Shown here: positions 17,020-24,961 of the stretch, piece by piece
Layout: the number at the start of each line of letters is the position of its first letter
How positions within the stretch are numbered: the first letter of the stretch is position 1
Assembly (NCBI RefSeq): GCF_001613205.1
Contig: NZ_BDBX01000050.1
Span: 22,417-86,416 of the forward strand
DNA: 64,000 bases
Reading direction: 5' to 3'
DNA from: Nocardia sienata NBRC 100364
GTDB taxonomy: Bacteria; Actinomycetota; Actinomycetes; Mycobacteriales; Mycobacteriaceae
The notes under the pieces: model-generated
Database searches by the model: none
Told to the model about the DNA's origin: nothing
What the model saw: the letters and a program-made list of their open reading frames with translations, nothing else
Position numbers and translations under genes: made by a program

Positions 17020-17679
17020 TCAGGCGATACGGCCCAGATGATCGGCTGTGCGAGTGGTTTCCGGTAATCGGTAGCGCGGGGCCAGCCGCAGCACCAGCGC
17101 GCAGGCGGAGTCGAGGGTGAAGCGATGTCCGACCGAGACGAACAACGGTTTGACTCCGGGTTGGGTGCGCAGGGCACGGCCGACTGTTTCCCCGTCCACG
17201 GTGACCGGGCTCCAATCACCGCGGACCGGGCCGGGCTCCTGATATTCGCCGGAGGATTTCTTCGCGACACCGATACTCGGCAGATCGGTGAGTACACCCA
17301 GATGCGCGGCGAGACCGAAGCGGCGGGGATGGGCCAGGCCGTGACCGTCGCAGACGAGCACATCGGGCTCCACGCGCAGGGCTTCGAGCGCGCGGGTCAG
17401 CGGCGGTATCTCGCGGAATGCGAAAAGACCCGAAATATAGGGGAACTCGACACGCTCCCGGACGACCGCCTGATCCACCACGGCCAGCGAATCCATTTCC
17501 AGCACCGTGACCACGCCTATCGCGATATCGGGATCGCGATAGGCGACGTCCAGTCCGGCGGCGTGCCGGATCGGGCCGTGTTCATCGCCCACCCGTACCC
17601 GGTCCCGCAGTCGCCGCTGCACGGCGACGGCCTCCTCCGCACTGACCGCCCATTCGTGCATCTGCCGGACCCGCACCAT
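17020..17679 (-). CDS. nfi: Endonuclease V (deoxyinosine 3' endonuclease)
   Basis: 219 residues, the usual length. Catalytic acidic residues are visible in GLDVAYRD (Asp near 45), FREIPPL (Glu near 91) and VCDGHGLAHPRRFG (Asp near 111), with the strand-separating PYISG motif and a conserved lysine in SIGVAKK. It nicks DNA 3' of deaminated adenine (inosine). The ATG has TAGGCT 6 nt upstream and no SD, which suggests a leaderless transcript even though an alpha/beta hydrolase lies 25 nt downstream on the same strand... transcription order is membrane protein, hydrolase, then this gene. It converges with proB. Confidence 0.93.
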   Translation of the reverse strand: MVRVRQMHEWAVSAEEAVAVQRRLRDRVRVGDEHGPIRHAAGLDVAYRDPDIAIGVVTVLEMDSLAVVDQAVVRERVEFPYISGLFAFREIPPLTRALEALRVEPDVLVCDGHGLAHPRRFGLAAHLGVLTDLPSIGVAKKSSGEYQEPGPVRGDWSPVTVDGETVGRALRTQPGVKPLFVSVGHRFTLDSACALVLRLAPRYRLPETTRTADHLGRIA

Positions 17680-17704
17680 GCCGGAAGCCTATCCGGCCCC
17701 GGCG

Positions 17705-18619
17705 CTAGAGCTGCGCGAGGAACCGGTCCACGCGGGCCGCGATCTGCTCCGGCGCCTCGCCGTTGATGGCATGCGAACGGCCCGCCCACACCTCGACCTG
17801 GGCCCCGGGGACCTGCCGGGCGCGTGCCGCGGCGCGCTCGGGGTTGTGGATGATGCTGTTACCCGCCAGGATCACCAACAGCGGGATTCCGATGGCGCGC
17901 AGTTGTTCGGTGGTCAGCTGTCGCGGTTGGGTGGCTCGCTGGACGAAATCCCGCATCCCCGAGGCGATCAGACGTGCCTCGGGAACCGAGTCGTCGGCCT
18001 GCACGCCACCGGAGATCCAGCTCAGCAGCCACTGCCGCACCTTCGATGGCAGGCCCGGCACGACACTGCCCAGCGAGATCACGATCATCTTCCAGGTGAT
18101 CGGGGCGAAGGTGACGGCCGGATCGAGCAGGACCGCCGAGGCCACTCGCTGCGGCCGGTGCACGACGGTCTGGGCGGCCAGCCACCCGCCGATGCTCACC
18201 CCGAGCAGATGGACCCGTTCGGCGCCGAGTTGCTCGATGGCCTCGTCCAGCCAGGCGGCCTGGTCCTGCGGGCCGGTGAGAGGCGCGGTCTGCGCGGTGG
18301 CGCCCGGTTCGCCGAGACTGTCCAGTGACCAGACGGTGCGCTGCGCGGTCAAGCTCTCGATATTGGCGCGCCACATGGGAGTCGATGCCTGCCGGCCCGA
18401 GAGCAGCACTATCGGTTCGGCGGTGCGCGGCCCGAAACGATAGGCGGTGACCCGGCCGAACGCGGTGGTCAGTACCCGGGTCTCGTCGGGGACGGGCAGC
18501 GTCGCCATTCCGTCGCGATAGGCGGCGACGAAACGTGCGCGGGCGGCCGCGTCGGCGAAATGGCCGAGGCCCTCGGGTTGTGGTGCGATGGGAGCGTTTT
18601 CGGGGAGGACACTGGTCAC
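17705..18619 (-). CDS. Alpha/beta-fold hydrolase
   Basis: 304 residues from the GTG at 18619. An ATG at 18670 is possible but would overlap the preceding membrane-protein gene by 41 nt, whereas the GTG leaves 11 nt. The nucleophile elbow is GVSIGGW in HLLGVSIGGWLAAQ (Ser near residue 119), the oxyanion region VLLSGRQAS and the C-terminal catalytic His in WAGRSHAINGEAPEQ. The fold suggests an esterase, lipase or proline-iminopeptidase-like enzyme; substrate cannot be given. Same strand as the membrane protein upstream and endonuclease V downstream. Confidence 0.85.
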   Translation of the reverse strand: MTSVLPENAPIAPQPEGLGHFADAAARARFVAAYRDGMATLPVPDETRVLTTAFGRVTAYRFGPRTAEPIVLLSGRQASTPMWRANIESLTAQRTVWSLDSLGEPGATAQTAPLTGPQDQAAWLDEAIEQLGAERVHLLGVSIGGWLAAQTVVHRPQRVASAVLLDPAVTFAPITWKMIVISLGSVVPGLPSKVRQWLLSWISGGVQADDSVPEARLIASGMRDFVQRATQPRQLTTEQLRAIGIPLLVILAGNSIIHNPERAAARARQVPGAQVEVWAGRSHAINGEAPEQIAARVDRFLAQL

Positions 18620-18629
18620 CGCCCCGAGA

Positions 18630-19550
18630 CTACCGGCGGCCCCGGTGCGGCGATCGGCGCGCTCGGGCACCGAACTCGGGACCTACCGCGTAGGTGCGCA
18701 ACCGTTCGGCGGCCCGTTCGTCGGCGAGTTCGACACGCAGGTGGGGGTTCTCGTGGTAGAAGCGGATCAGCCAGTACGTGGCCGCCGACCCGATCGAGAG
18801 TTTCTCCGCGTGGATACGTTTCGTGACCCGGCGACCGGGTTTGCGGCCGGGGCGGGAGAGCCGGATGGTGCCCTTGGAATTGTTGCGCGAGACCACATCG
18901 ATCTGCTCGACGGAGGTCCAGCTCACCATGTTCGCGACCGAGGTCTTGGTGGGCAGCACGATATGCATCGGTGTCAGTACCAGCCGGCGCATCTCCGGTC
19001 GCCGTGCGTAGACACAGAGATAGAGCAGGACCAGTACGGCAGCGATGAGAGCCACCCACGCTGGAATCGGCGGGTGCGGGTTCAGGCTTAGTGTGCCGGT
19101 CCAGGTGCCGATACCGAAGATCGCGCACAGTGCCGCCAGGCCGAGGAAACAGACCACCAGGGCGACCTCGTAACCGAGGGATCGGCGAATCACCAGCGTG
19201 TCCTGATCATTGGCGAATCGCGCGCCTTCGATCCGGATCCGGGAGCGGCCACGCGAGGTCGCCGAGAGCATCGGCAGGTAGGAGGCGACCCAGGCGGCGG
19301 CCGCGATATGGATCGCCGGCTGTAACGGTTGCCCGGAGTCCAGCGCGAGCGCGGCCTGTGCCAGCAGGAATGTGGCGAGAACGGCTACGAGGAACACCGC
19401 CGGATAGGTCCAGCCGTTCAGATTGCCCCACAGTTGCGGCGGGGGCGGGAAATAGTCCCGGTCCGGGGCCGGTCGCGGATCGGCCACCGCGTCCGGCCCC
19501 GCAACGGCCTTCGGCTTCTCGGGGGATACGGTGTGCGGCTGGCGTGTCAT
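18630..19550 (-). CDS. Membrane protein of unknown function with PH-like C-terminal half
   Basis: 306 residues from ATG 19550. A Pro/Ala-rich cytosolic N-terminus (about 50 residues) leads to hydrophobic segments: TYPAVFLVAVLATFLLAQ, a second around AAAAWVASYLPML, YEVALVVCFLGLAALCAIFG and AWVALIAAVLVLLYLCVY. The C-terminal half (LVLTPMHIVLPTKTSVANMV, then VEQIDVVSRN) reads like a bacterial PH (bPH-type) domain. No family name is certain. It is first in a run of three leftward genes ending at endonuclease V. The 209 bp upstream to the btuD-like gene hold no recognised element. Confidence 0.7.
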   Translation of the reverse strand: MTRQPHTVSPEKPKAVAGPDAVADPRPAPDRDYFPPPPQLWGNLNGWTYPAVFLVAVLATFLLAQAALALDSGQPLQPAIHIAAAAWVASYLPMLSATSRGRSRIRIEGARFANDQDTLVIRRSLGYEVALVVCFLGLAALCAIFGIGTWTGTLSLNPHPPIPAWVALIAAVLVLLYLCVYARRPEMRRLVLTPMHIVLPTKTSVANMVSWTSVEQIDVVSRNNSKGTIRLSRPGRKPGRRVTKRIHAEKLSIGSAATYWLIRFYHENPHLRVELADERAAERLRTYAVGPEFGARARRSPHRGRR

Positions 19551-19759
19551 CGGTACTACCTGTACTTCAGATTCGATCGGGTGCCTGCGATGATATCGGC
19601 AATCGAAGGGCAACTGCCCCGTGCACTGTGTCGTCTGTGCGCCACCGTCAGCAGCAGCCACGGACACGCACTCGCGTCTTGCGCTTCTGTGTTCGCGCGG
19701 TGGGAGATTCGACGGTGGCCGCGACGAGCGACGGTGGGAACCGGTTCGGTGACCCGGCT

Positions 19760-20530
19760 TCACCGGGTGGCTCCTGCGGCGCGGCGATAGCGGACAACGG
19801 GCACACCGTCGTCGACCGTGATGGTCGCGGCCACACCGTAGACGTCGCGCACGAGGCGTTCGGTCAGCGTTTCGGCGGGAGTGCCGTGCGCGGCGATCCG
19901 GCCCCGGTCCAGTACCAGCAGGTAGTCGCAGAACATCGCGGCGAGATTGAGATCGTGCAGGGCGACGACCGTGGTGAGCGGCAAGCGCGTGACCAGATCG
20001 AGGATATCGAGCTGATGGGCGATATCGAGGTGATTGGTCGGTTCGTCGAGCAGCAGTTCACCGGGCTCCTGGGCAAGCGCCCGGGCGATCTGGGTGCGCT
20101 GCCGTTCGCCACCGGAGAGGGTGCTCCAGTAGCGGTGTGCGTGGCCGGTGAGTCCGGTGTCGCGCAGCGCCCGGTCGATAGCCGGCTCCTCGTCGCCGTC
20201 CTGGCCGAACAGGTCGCGGTGCGGAATGCGCCCGAGCCGCACCACATCCCGCACGGTGATATCGACTTCGGTGTGGGCGTGCTGCCCGACCATGGCGATC
20301 CGGCGGGCCAGCGGGCGGCGGCCGAGGCGGTGCAGCGGAGTTCCGTCCAGGGTGACGCTGCCGTGATCCGGCCGGGAGACACCGGCCAGCAGGCGCAGCA
20401 GCGACGATTTGCCGGAACCATTCGGTCCCAGCAGACCCACTGTCTGCCCGGGTTCCGGGCGGACGGTCACCGCGTCGACGACGAGGTTGCCGCCTCGGGT
20501 CCAGGACAGATCCTGTGCGTGCAGTGTCAT
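19760..20530 (-). CDS. btuD: ABC transporter ATP-binding protein, cobalamin/siderophore type (BtuD-like)
   Basis: 256 residues from ATG 20530 (an upstream reading only adds low-complexity sequence). Walker A GPNGSGKSSLLRLL near residue 36, Q-loop, signature LSGGERQRTQIARAL near 137 and Walker B LLLDEPTNHLD near 158 are complete. It energises the permease encoded 46 nt upstream. By sequence it belongs to the FepC/FhuC/BtuD group, whose members import siderophores, haem or B12. The cobalamin riboswitch at the head of the operon makes a corrinoid the likely substrate. Symbol is given on that inference. Confidence 0.85.
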   Translation of the reverse strand: MTLHAQDLSWTRGGNLVVDAVTVRPEPGQTVGLLGPNGSGKSSLLRLLAGVSRPDHGSVTLDGTPLHRLGRRPLARRIAMVGQHAHTEVDITVRDVVRLGRIPHRDLFGQDGDEEPAIDRALRDTGLTGHAHRYWSTLSGGERQRTQIARALAQEPGELLLDEPTNHLDIAHQLDILDLVTRLPLTTVVALHDLNLAAMFCDYLLVLDRGRIAAHGTPAETLTERLVRDVYGVAATITVDDGVPVVRYRRAAGATR

Positions 20531-20576
20531 CGCGCGCTCCACGGCCGCGGGATCGGGTCCTCGGCCACCCGGCCGG

Positions 20577-21629
20577 TCACGGCGCGCTCCGGGTGCGGAA
20601 CAGCAGAAGAGCGAAAGCGGGGACACCGATCAGTGCCGTGACGACACCGACCGGGACCTCCTGGGGCGCGAACACCGTCCGGGCGAGCGCGTCGACCCAG
20701 ACCAGCAGGATCGCCCCCAGCACCGCGGACACCGGGATCAGCCGGCTGTGCCGGGGCCCGATGAGGAAACGCGCCGCGTGCGGTAGCACCAGGCCGATGA
20801 AACCGATCGCTCCGGCCGCGCTGACCAGTACCGCGGTCATCAGCGCGGTGATCACTAGCAGGAGCAGCCGGGTCCGGCCGACCGCGACGCCCAGGGTCGC
20901 CGCGGTCGACGAACCGAAGGTGAACGCGTCCAGTGCGGAGGCGTACCACCGGCACAGCGCCAGCCCGACAGCGCAGACGGCCGCGGTTGTGCCCACATCG
21001 GTCCAGCCGGCGCCCGCGAGTGAACCCAGCAACCAGAACAGGATGCCGCGGGTACGTTCGGCGTCGGCCGAGGACAGTACGACGAACGAGGTGAGCGCGG
21101 AGAACAGCTGAGTTCCGGCGACCCCCGCCAGGATCACCTTCGCGGTGCCGCCCCCGGCTCCCGCGGCCAGTACCAGCACCAGCCCGAACGATACGAGCGC
21201 ACCGAGGAAAGCGCCGGTGGACAAGGAGATCAGACCGCCGCCCACCCCCAGCACCGCCACCAGAACCGCACCCGTCGAGGCGCCGGAGGAGATCCCGAGC
21301 ACGAACGGATCGGCGAGTGGATTGCGCAACAGCGACTGCATGACCACCCCGCACACCGCCAGCCCGGCACCGCAGACCGCGGCGAGCAGGGTGCGCGGCA
21401 GCCGCAACTGCCAGACGATGCCTTCGCGGATCGGGGAGACGACAGCCGTGCCGAGACCGAGTTTCTCGAACAGCACGGCATAGACCTCGCCGACCGACAG
21501 CTCGGCCGGACCGATCGTGATGGTGAAGGCCATCGAGACGACCAGCACCGCCGCCCCGAACACCACCAGCGCCGCCGTGGCGGGCGCGCGGGCGAGCCGG
21601 ACGGTGGTGCTCGGTGCCGCGGACCTCAC
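20577..21629 (-). CDS. btuC: FecCD/BtuC-family ABC transporter permease
   Basis: 350 residues from a GTG at 21629 that overlaps the stop of the binding-protein gene (GTGA). About nine to ten hydrophobic helices are visible. Family motifs are RLPRTLLAAVCGAGLAVCG near residue 85, NPLADPFVLGISSGASTGA near 110, and GFIGLVLPHAARFLIGPRH near 260 (the coupling region). It forms the membrane channel of the importer. Translational coupling to the lipoprotein and close spacing to the ATPase make an F-C-D operon. Confidence 0.88.
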   Translation of the reverse strand: MRSAAPSTTVRLARAPATAALVVFGAAVLVVSMAFTITIGPAELSVGEVYAVLFEKLGLGTAVVSPIREGIVWQLRLPRTLLAAVCGAGLAVCGVVMQSLLRNPLADPFVLGISSGASTGAVLVAVLGVGGGLISLSTGAFLGALVSFGLVLVLAAGAGGGTAKVILAGVAGTQLFSALTSFVVLSSADAERTRGILFWLLGSLAGAGWTDVGTTAAVCAVGLALCRWYASALDAFTFGSSTAATLGVAVGRTRLLLLVITALMTAVLVSAAGAIGFIGLVLPHAARFLIGPRHSRLIPVSAVLGAILLVWVDALARTVFAPQEVPVGVVTALIGVPAFALLLFRTRSAP

Positions 21630-22660
21630 GAACCGTAACCCCACCGCTCCAGGGCGTCGGCGACCTTCTCGATCCCGTCGACCGTCCGGATCGAGGGGTT
21701 CAAATCGGCGCCGTTGACCACGATGTAACGCCGCTCGCGGACCGCGGTCAGCTTCGCCGTCACCGGATTCGATTCCAGGAACGCGATCTTGCTGTCCAGG
21801 GCGTCTCCGGCGAGGCTGCGCCGGCTCAGGTCGGCCAGGACCAGGGCGGTGGGGTCGCGGTCGAGCAGGGTCTCCCAGCTGACCTGCGGCCATTCGTCGG
21901 TGGTGTCGTCGAATACATTCTTCGCGCCCACCGCGTCGGTGATGATCCCGGACGAACCACAGCAGCCCGCGACGTAGGGCGTGGAGGTGTCGGCGAACCA
22001 GTAGGCCAGTGAGACCCGCTGTGCGGCGATCCGCCCGGACGCGGCCGCGTAGCGGTCGCGCAGTTCGGTCACCAGCCGCTCACCGCGGTCCGCGACATCG
22101 AAGACGGCGGCCAGGTCGCGGATCTCCCGGTACACCGAGTCCATGGTCAGCGGTTCGGTGCGGGCGCCGTCGGCGTTGACGCTGATATCGGTTTTGCCGT
22201 CGCAGTCGGTCGGCGAGAGGTAGGTGGGGACGCCCAGCTCGGTGAACTGCCGTCGCTCGGCCGCCCCGCCGGGACCGAGGGTGCCGCCGAAGGACGCGGC
22301 GACGAAATCCGGTTCCTTGTCCAGTACGACCTCGAAAGAGGGCTTGTTGTCGGCCAGTCGCGGCACCCGCGCATTGTCGGCGGCCAGGTTGTCCCGTACC
22401 GGATCGGTCCAGGTGGCGGTGCCGGCCATGCGATCGGCCAGGCCGAGTGACAGCAGGATCTCCGCCGACCCCTGATTGAGCGCGACCGCCCGCTGCGGCG
22501 GCGCCGCCACGGTGACCTCGACGCCGCAGTTCTCGATCGTCATCGGATAGCCGGCGGCGGACCCGGCGGCCGGACCGGCCGAGTCGGGCGCACCGGCACA
22601 TCCGGCCAGCAGGAGGGTGGATACCACGGCGGTGACCGCCAGGGAAAAGGACCGCGTCAC
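21626..22660 (-). CDS. btuF: Periplasmic-binding lipoprotein of ABC importer (BtuF-like)
   Basis: 344 residues from GTG 22660, chosen because AAGGAG sits 9-10 nt upstream and because it gives a lipoprotein signal: VTRSFSLAVTAVVSTLLLAGC, with a LAGC lipobox ending at about Cys21. The class III binding-protein fold (Peripla_BP_2) follows: VAAPPQRAVALNQGSAEILLSLGL near residue 48 and a C-terminal ERRYIVVNGADLNPSIRTVDGIEKVA. It captures the ligand outside the membrane. Substrate is assigned from the upstream cobalamin riboswitch; sequence alone would also allow an iron-siderophore. Confidence 0.85.
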   Translation of the reverse strand: MTRSFSLAVTAVVSTLLLAGCAGAPDSAGPAAGSAAGYPMTIENCGVEVTVAAPPQRAVALNQGSAEILLSLGLADRMAGTATWTDPVRDNLAADNARVPRLADNKPSFEVVLDKEPDFVAASFGGTLGPGGAAERRQFTELGVPTYLSPTDCDGKTDISVNADGARTEPLTMDSVYREIRDLAAVFDVADRGERLVTELRDRYAAASGRIAAQRVSLAYWFADTSTPYVAGCCGSSGIITDAVGAKNVFDDTTDEWPQVSWETLLDRDPTALVLADLSRRSLAGDALDSKIAFLESNPVTAKLTAVRERRYIVVNGADLNPSIRTVDGIEKVADALERWGYGS

Positions 22661-22699
22661 GGCGTGGACTCCTTGCGTCTGGGCCTGTGCGCGAGGCCG

Positions 22700-22812
22700 G
22701 GAACCGAGCTCGGCGGATGAGTGATCGGACTCCACCACGCGGGTGTCACCGTTGCGCGCCAGTCCCGGATTTCCACCGGGTTCCCTCATCACGCCGCGAC
22801 CGCAGTGCGGCC
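22700..22812 (-). ncRNA. Cobalamin (B12) riboswitch controlling btuFCD
   Basis: Read on the minus strand, the leader contains the conserved cobalamin core in order: GATGAGGGAA (22790-22781), the P5 hairpin CCCGGTGGAAATCCGGG (22780-22764), ACTGGCGCGCAACGGTGA (22763-22746), and the closing GAGTCCGAT (22731-22723) with CTCATCCGCC (22721-22712). GATGAG pairs with CTCATC to close the core. The order and spacing match the GGTG-AA-TCC / CTG-CGCGCAACGGT / AGTCCGA consensus of Rfam RF00174. It lies 40-150 nt upstream of the btuF GTG and probably represses import when B12 is plentiful. Boundaries are approximate. Confidence 0.87.
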
Positions 22813-22819
22813 GCCGACC

Positions 22820-22849
22820 ATGCTATCCGACAGTGAACTGGACGTTCGA
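22820..22849 (-). promoter_or_regulatory. Promoter for the cobalamin-riboswitch operon
   Basis: On the minus strand TCGAAC (22849-22844) and TAGCAT (22825-22820) are separated by 18 nt, placing the transcription start near 22813, immediately before the riboswitch. The remaining bases to the divergent SDR gene (22966) show only its SD. Confidence 0.45.
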
Positions 22850-22966
22850 CCCGCTCGAACCGGCGGACCGGCCGCGGGCGAACGCGACGGCGATTTCCTG
22901 CCAGCGCGCACCGCATGTCCTCCCCGATGCTCATAGGGCACGAACGGAAATCACGGAAGGAACGAC

Positions 22967-23704
22967 ATGACGGAGAAGATCGTGGTGGTCACCGGGGCGA
23001 CCCGCGGAATCGGACGCGCCACCGCGACGGTGTTCGCCCGCGCGGGCTACCGGGTGATCGTCACCGGGCGCCGCGCCCCGGCGGTGGAAGCCGTGGTGGG
23101 CGAACTGCGGTCGGTGGGAGCGGCGGCCGAGGGGGAAATCCTCGACGTGTGCTCGGTGGACAGCGCGCGGTGCCTGCACGATTCCCTCGCCGAACGGCAC
23201 GACCACATCGATGTGCTGGTGAACAATGCCGGCATCCTGCCCGAGGCCACTGCGACGGGCACGGTGAACTTCGCCCATCCCGGCGCCTTCACCGAGACAT
23301 TGATGACCAACACCTTCGGTCCCGTCAATGTGATCGAAGCGCTGCTGCCGCTGGTGCGCCGCGCACCGGCCGGGCGGATCGTCAACATTTCCACCGAGAC
23401 GGGCTCGCTCACCGAGCAGCGGAACCCGGAGTCGGCGTACTACTCGATGGTGGTCCCGGGTTACCAGGCGTCGAAGGCGGCATTGAACAGCATCACGATC
23501 GGCCTGGCGAAATCGCTGGCCGATACCGCTGTCCGGGTGATCTCGGTATGCCCCGGTTTCGTGGCGACCGAATTGGCTCCCGCGGCGGCCGACGCGCCGA
23601 CGACGCCGGAGCAGGCCGCCCAGGTCGTCCTCGCGGCGGCGGAAGCGCCGGAGGCGTCGACCGACGGTTCCTTCGTCGGCGCGCAGGGGGCCATCGCCTG
23701 GTAG
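22967..23704 (+). CDS. Short-chain dehydrogenase/reductase
   Basis: 245 residues of a classical SDR. The NAD(P) motif TGATRGIG is at residues 10-17, NNAG at about 86, the catalytic Ser in NISTETGS near 143, and YxxxK as YQASK near 165. Arg after the glycine-rich loop and the RR at about 37 suggest NADP(H). Substrate unknown. ATG with AAGGAACGAC upstream. It diverges from the btuFCD operon and shares the 306-bp region that holds the riboswitch. Confidence 0.9.
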   Translation: MTEKIVVVTGATRGIGRATATVFARAGYRVIVTGRRAPAVEAVVGELRSVGAAAEGEILDVCSVDSARCLHDSLAERHDHIDVLVNNAGILPEATATGTVNFAHPGAFTETLMTNTFGPVNVIEALLPLVRRAPAGRIVNISTETGSLTEQRNPESAYYSMVVPGYQASKAALNSITIGLAKSLADTAVRVISVCPGFVATELAPAAADAPTTPEQAAQVVLAAAEAPEASTDGSFVGAQGAIAW

Positions 23705-23905
23705 CGGAGCCGGGGCTCGGGTGTGCGGTGTCCACACCGGACACCGCACCCGATTCCCGCAATCGACCTGCACAGCGCGATTGCGCGGACGAGACCGGCC
23801 GGCGTCCGTGTACAGCCGGTCTCCTGCCGTCGGCGGGGTGATGCCCGGTCCGCTCCGGTTCGGGCACCCGTCCGCGTTCCGGATGCCGGTGTCAGGGTGG
23901 AGTTT

Positions 23906-24694
23906 TCAGTGCTGTTTCCGCCCGGCGGCCGTGATCGACGCCGCGGCATACCGCACGAACGCCGCGACCTCGTCACGCCGGCCGGCCCAATCATCCACCG
24001 CCGTACCCAGATAGCCGTCGCGCGCGCGGCGCAGCAGCGCGGCGTGGGCGGCCGGGGCGCGGGCGGCGAGACGCTGCGCCGCTTCGGCTTTGGAGACCAC
24101 CGCCCCGGTCTGCGCGGTGACCCACATCCGGGCCAATGTCAGGACGGTATTGCGCTCGTCACCGTCCACGCCGGCGATCAAGGCGGGCAGACTCTCCGTG
24201 ATCGCGCGGACCAGATCCTGCGGCGGTACCGGCTCCAGTAACCGGTCGGCGGGCGGTCCGGCCAACGCCACCGACGAGTCGCGGACCATGCCGAGCAGGA
24301 TGGCCAGATCGGGGTCGGGCGCGGGCGGCTCGACCGCACCGCGCTCGAACTCCGCCCGCAACCATTCGCCGTACACGAACTCGCCGCGCGGCGGGAAGCG
24401 CCACGGCACCACGGCCTCGCGCGCCACCACCGTCAGCTCCACCGGCCGGGCCTCGCCCGTGCGGGGCCACCGCCCCGACTGCCGGAGCAGTCTCTCGGAC
24501 AGACGCGCACGCAGTTCGTCATCGAGGGTCGCGGCGGTGACAGCCAGGAAATCGAGGTCGCTGTCGTACTGCAGACCGCTGGTCACCGCGGACCCGTACA
24601 GGTACAGACCGAGCAGGTCGGCACCGAGCAGATCGGTGACGATTCGCGTGATCGGCGCGGTCACCGCGGCGAGATCGGCGGCTGGAGTGGGCAC
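23906..24694 (-). CDS. Aminoglycoside nucleotidyltransferase-like protein (AadA/ANT family)
   Basis: 262 residues from GTG 24694, the typical AadA length. TATCGT 6 nt upstream supports a leaderless start there rather than at the ATG at 24781. The nucleotidyltransferase signature is GLYLYGSAVTSGLQYDSDLD near residue 35-55 with the two metal-binding Asp in SDLD. FVYGEWLRAEFERG and the DUF4111-like helical C-terminus (TLARMWVTAQTGAVVSKAEAA) follow. The family adenylylates streptomycin or spectinomycin; many chromosomal actinobacterial members are uncharacterised. Not next to any mobile element, so it looks intrinsic. Confidence 0.82.
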   Translation of the reverse strand: MPTPAADLAAVTAPITRIVTDLLGADLLGLYLYGSAVTSGLQYDSDLDFLAVTAATLDDELRARLSERLLRQSGRWPRTGEARPVELTVVAREAVVPWRFPPRGEFVYGEWLRAEFERGAVEPPAPDPDLAILLGMVRDSSVALAGPPADRLLEPVPPQDLVRAITESLPALIAGVDGDERNTVLTLARMWVTAQTGAVVSKAEAAQRLAARAPAAHAALLRRARDGYLGTAVDDWAGRRDEVAAFVRYAAASITAAGRKQH

Positions 24695-24782
24695 GGATCC
24701 ACGATAGGCAATGGGGTACCGGCAGCGTCCGGGCATTCGGTCGGGGCCGAGGTATCGCACTTCGACGACAGGGCCCGCCACC

Positions 24783-24797
24783 GAGTACTTTGTACTC
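24783..24797. promoter_or_regulatory. 15-bp perfect palindrome in divergent gap
   Basis: GAGTACTTTGTACTC has 6-bp arms and a TTT centre. It lies in the 267-bp gap between the leftward nucleotidyltransferase and the rightward DoxX-like gene. The AGTAC-GTACT arrangement resembles HxlR/DUF24-type operators, but no such regulator is adjacent. Confidence 0.45.
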
Positions 24798-24961
24798 CGC
24801 GAGGCCCCTAGGTGGTGCGCGACGTCGTGCGTAGGGAGGACAGCGGAATCGGGGTTGTCACGGAGGTGCCCGGCCGGGCAGGTGGTCTAGGTTCGAGTGG
24901 AGGTCCGGCTCGGGCCGGTCGGGGTGGGTCGTCGGACAAATCGGGACAGCGAGGTCGTGGT

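Noticed and set aside
19760..22660. Iron-siderophore ABC importer
   Set aside because: The protein family allows it, but no IdeR/DtxR box is visible and the leader holds a cobalamin riboswitch, so B12 uptake is the better call.
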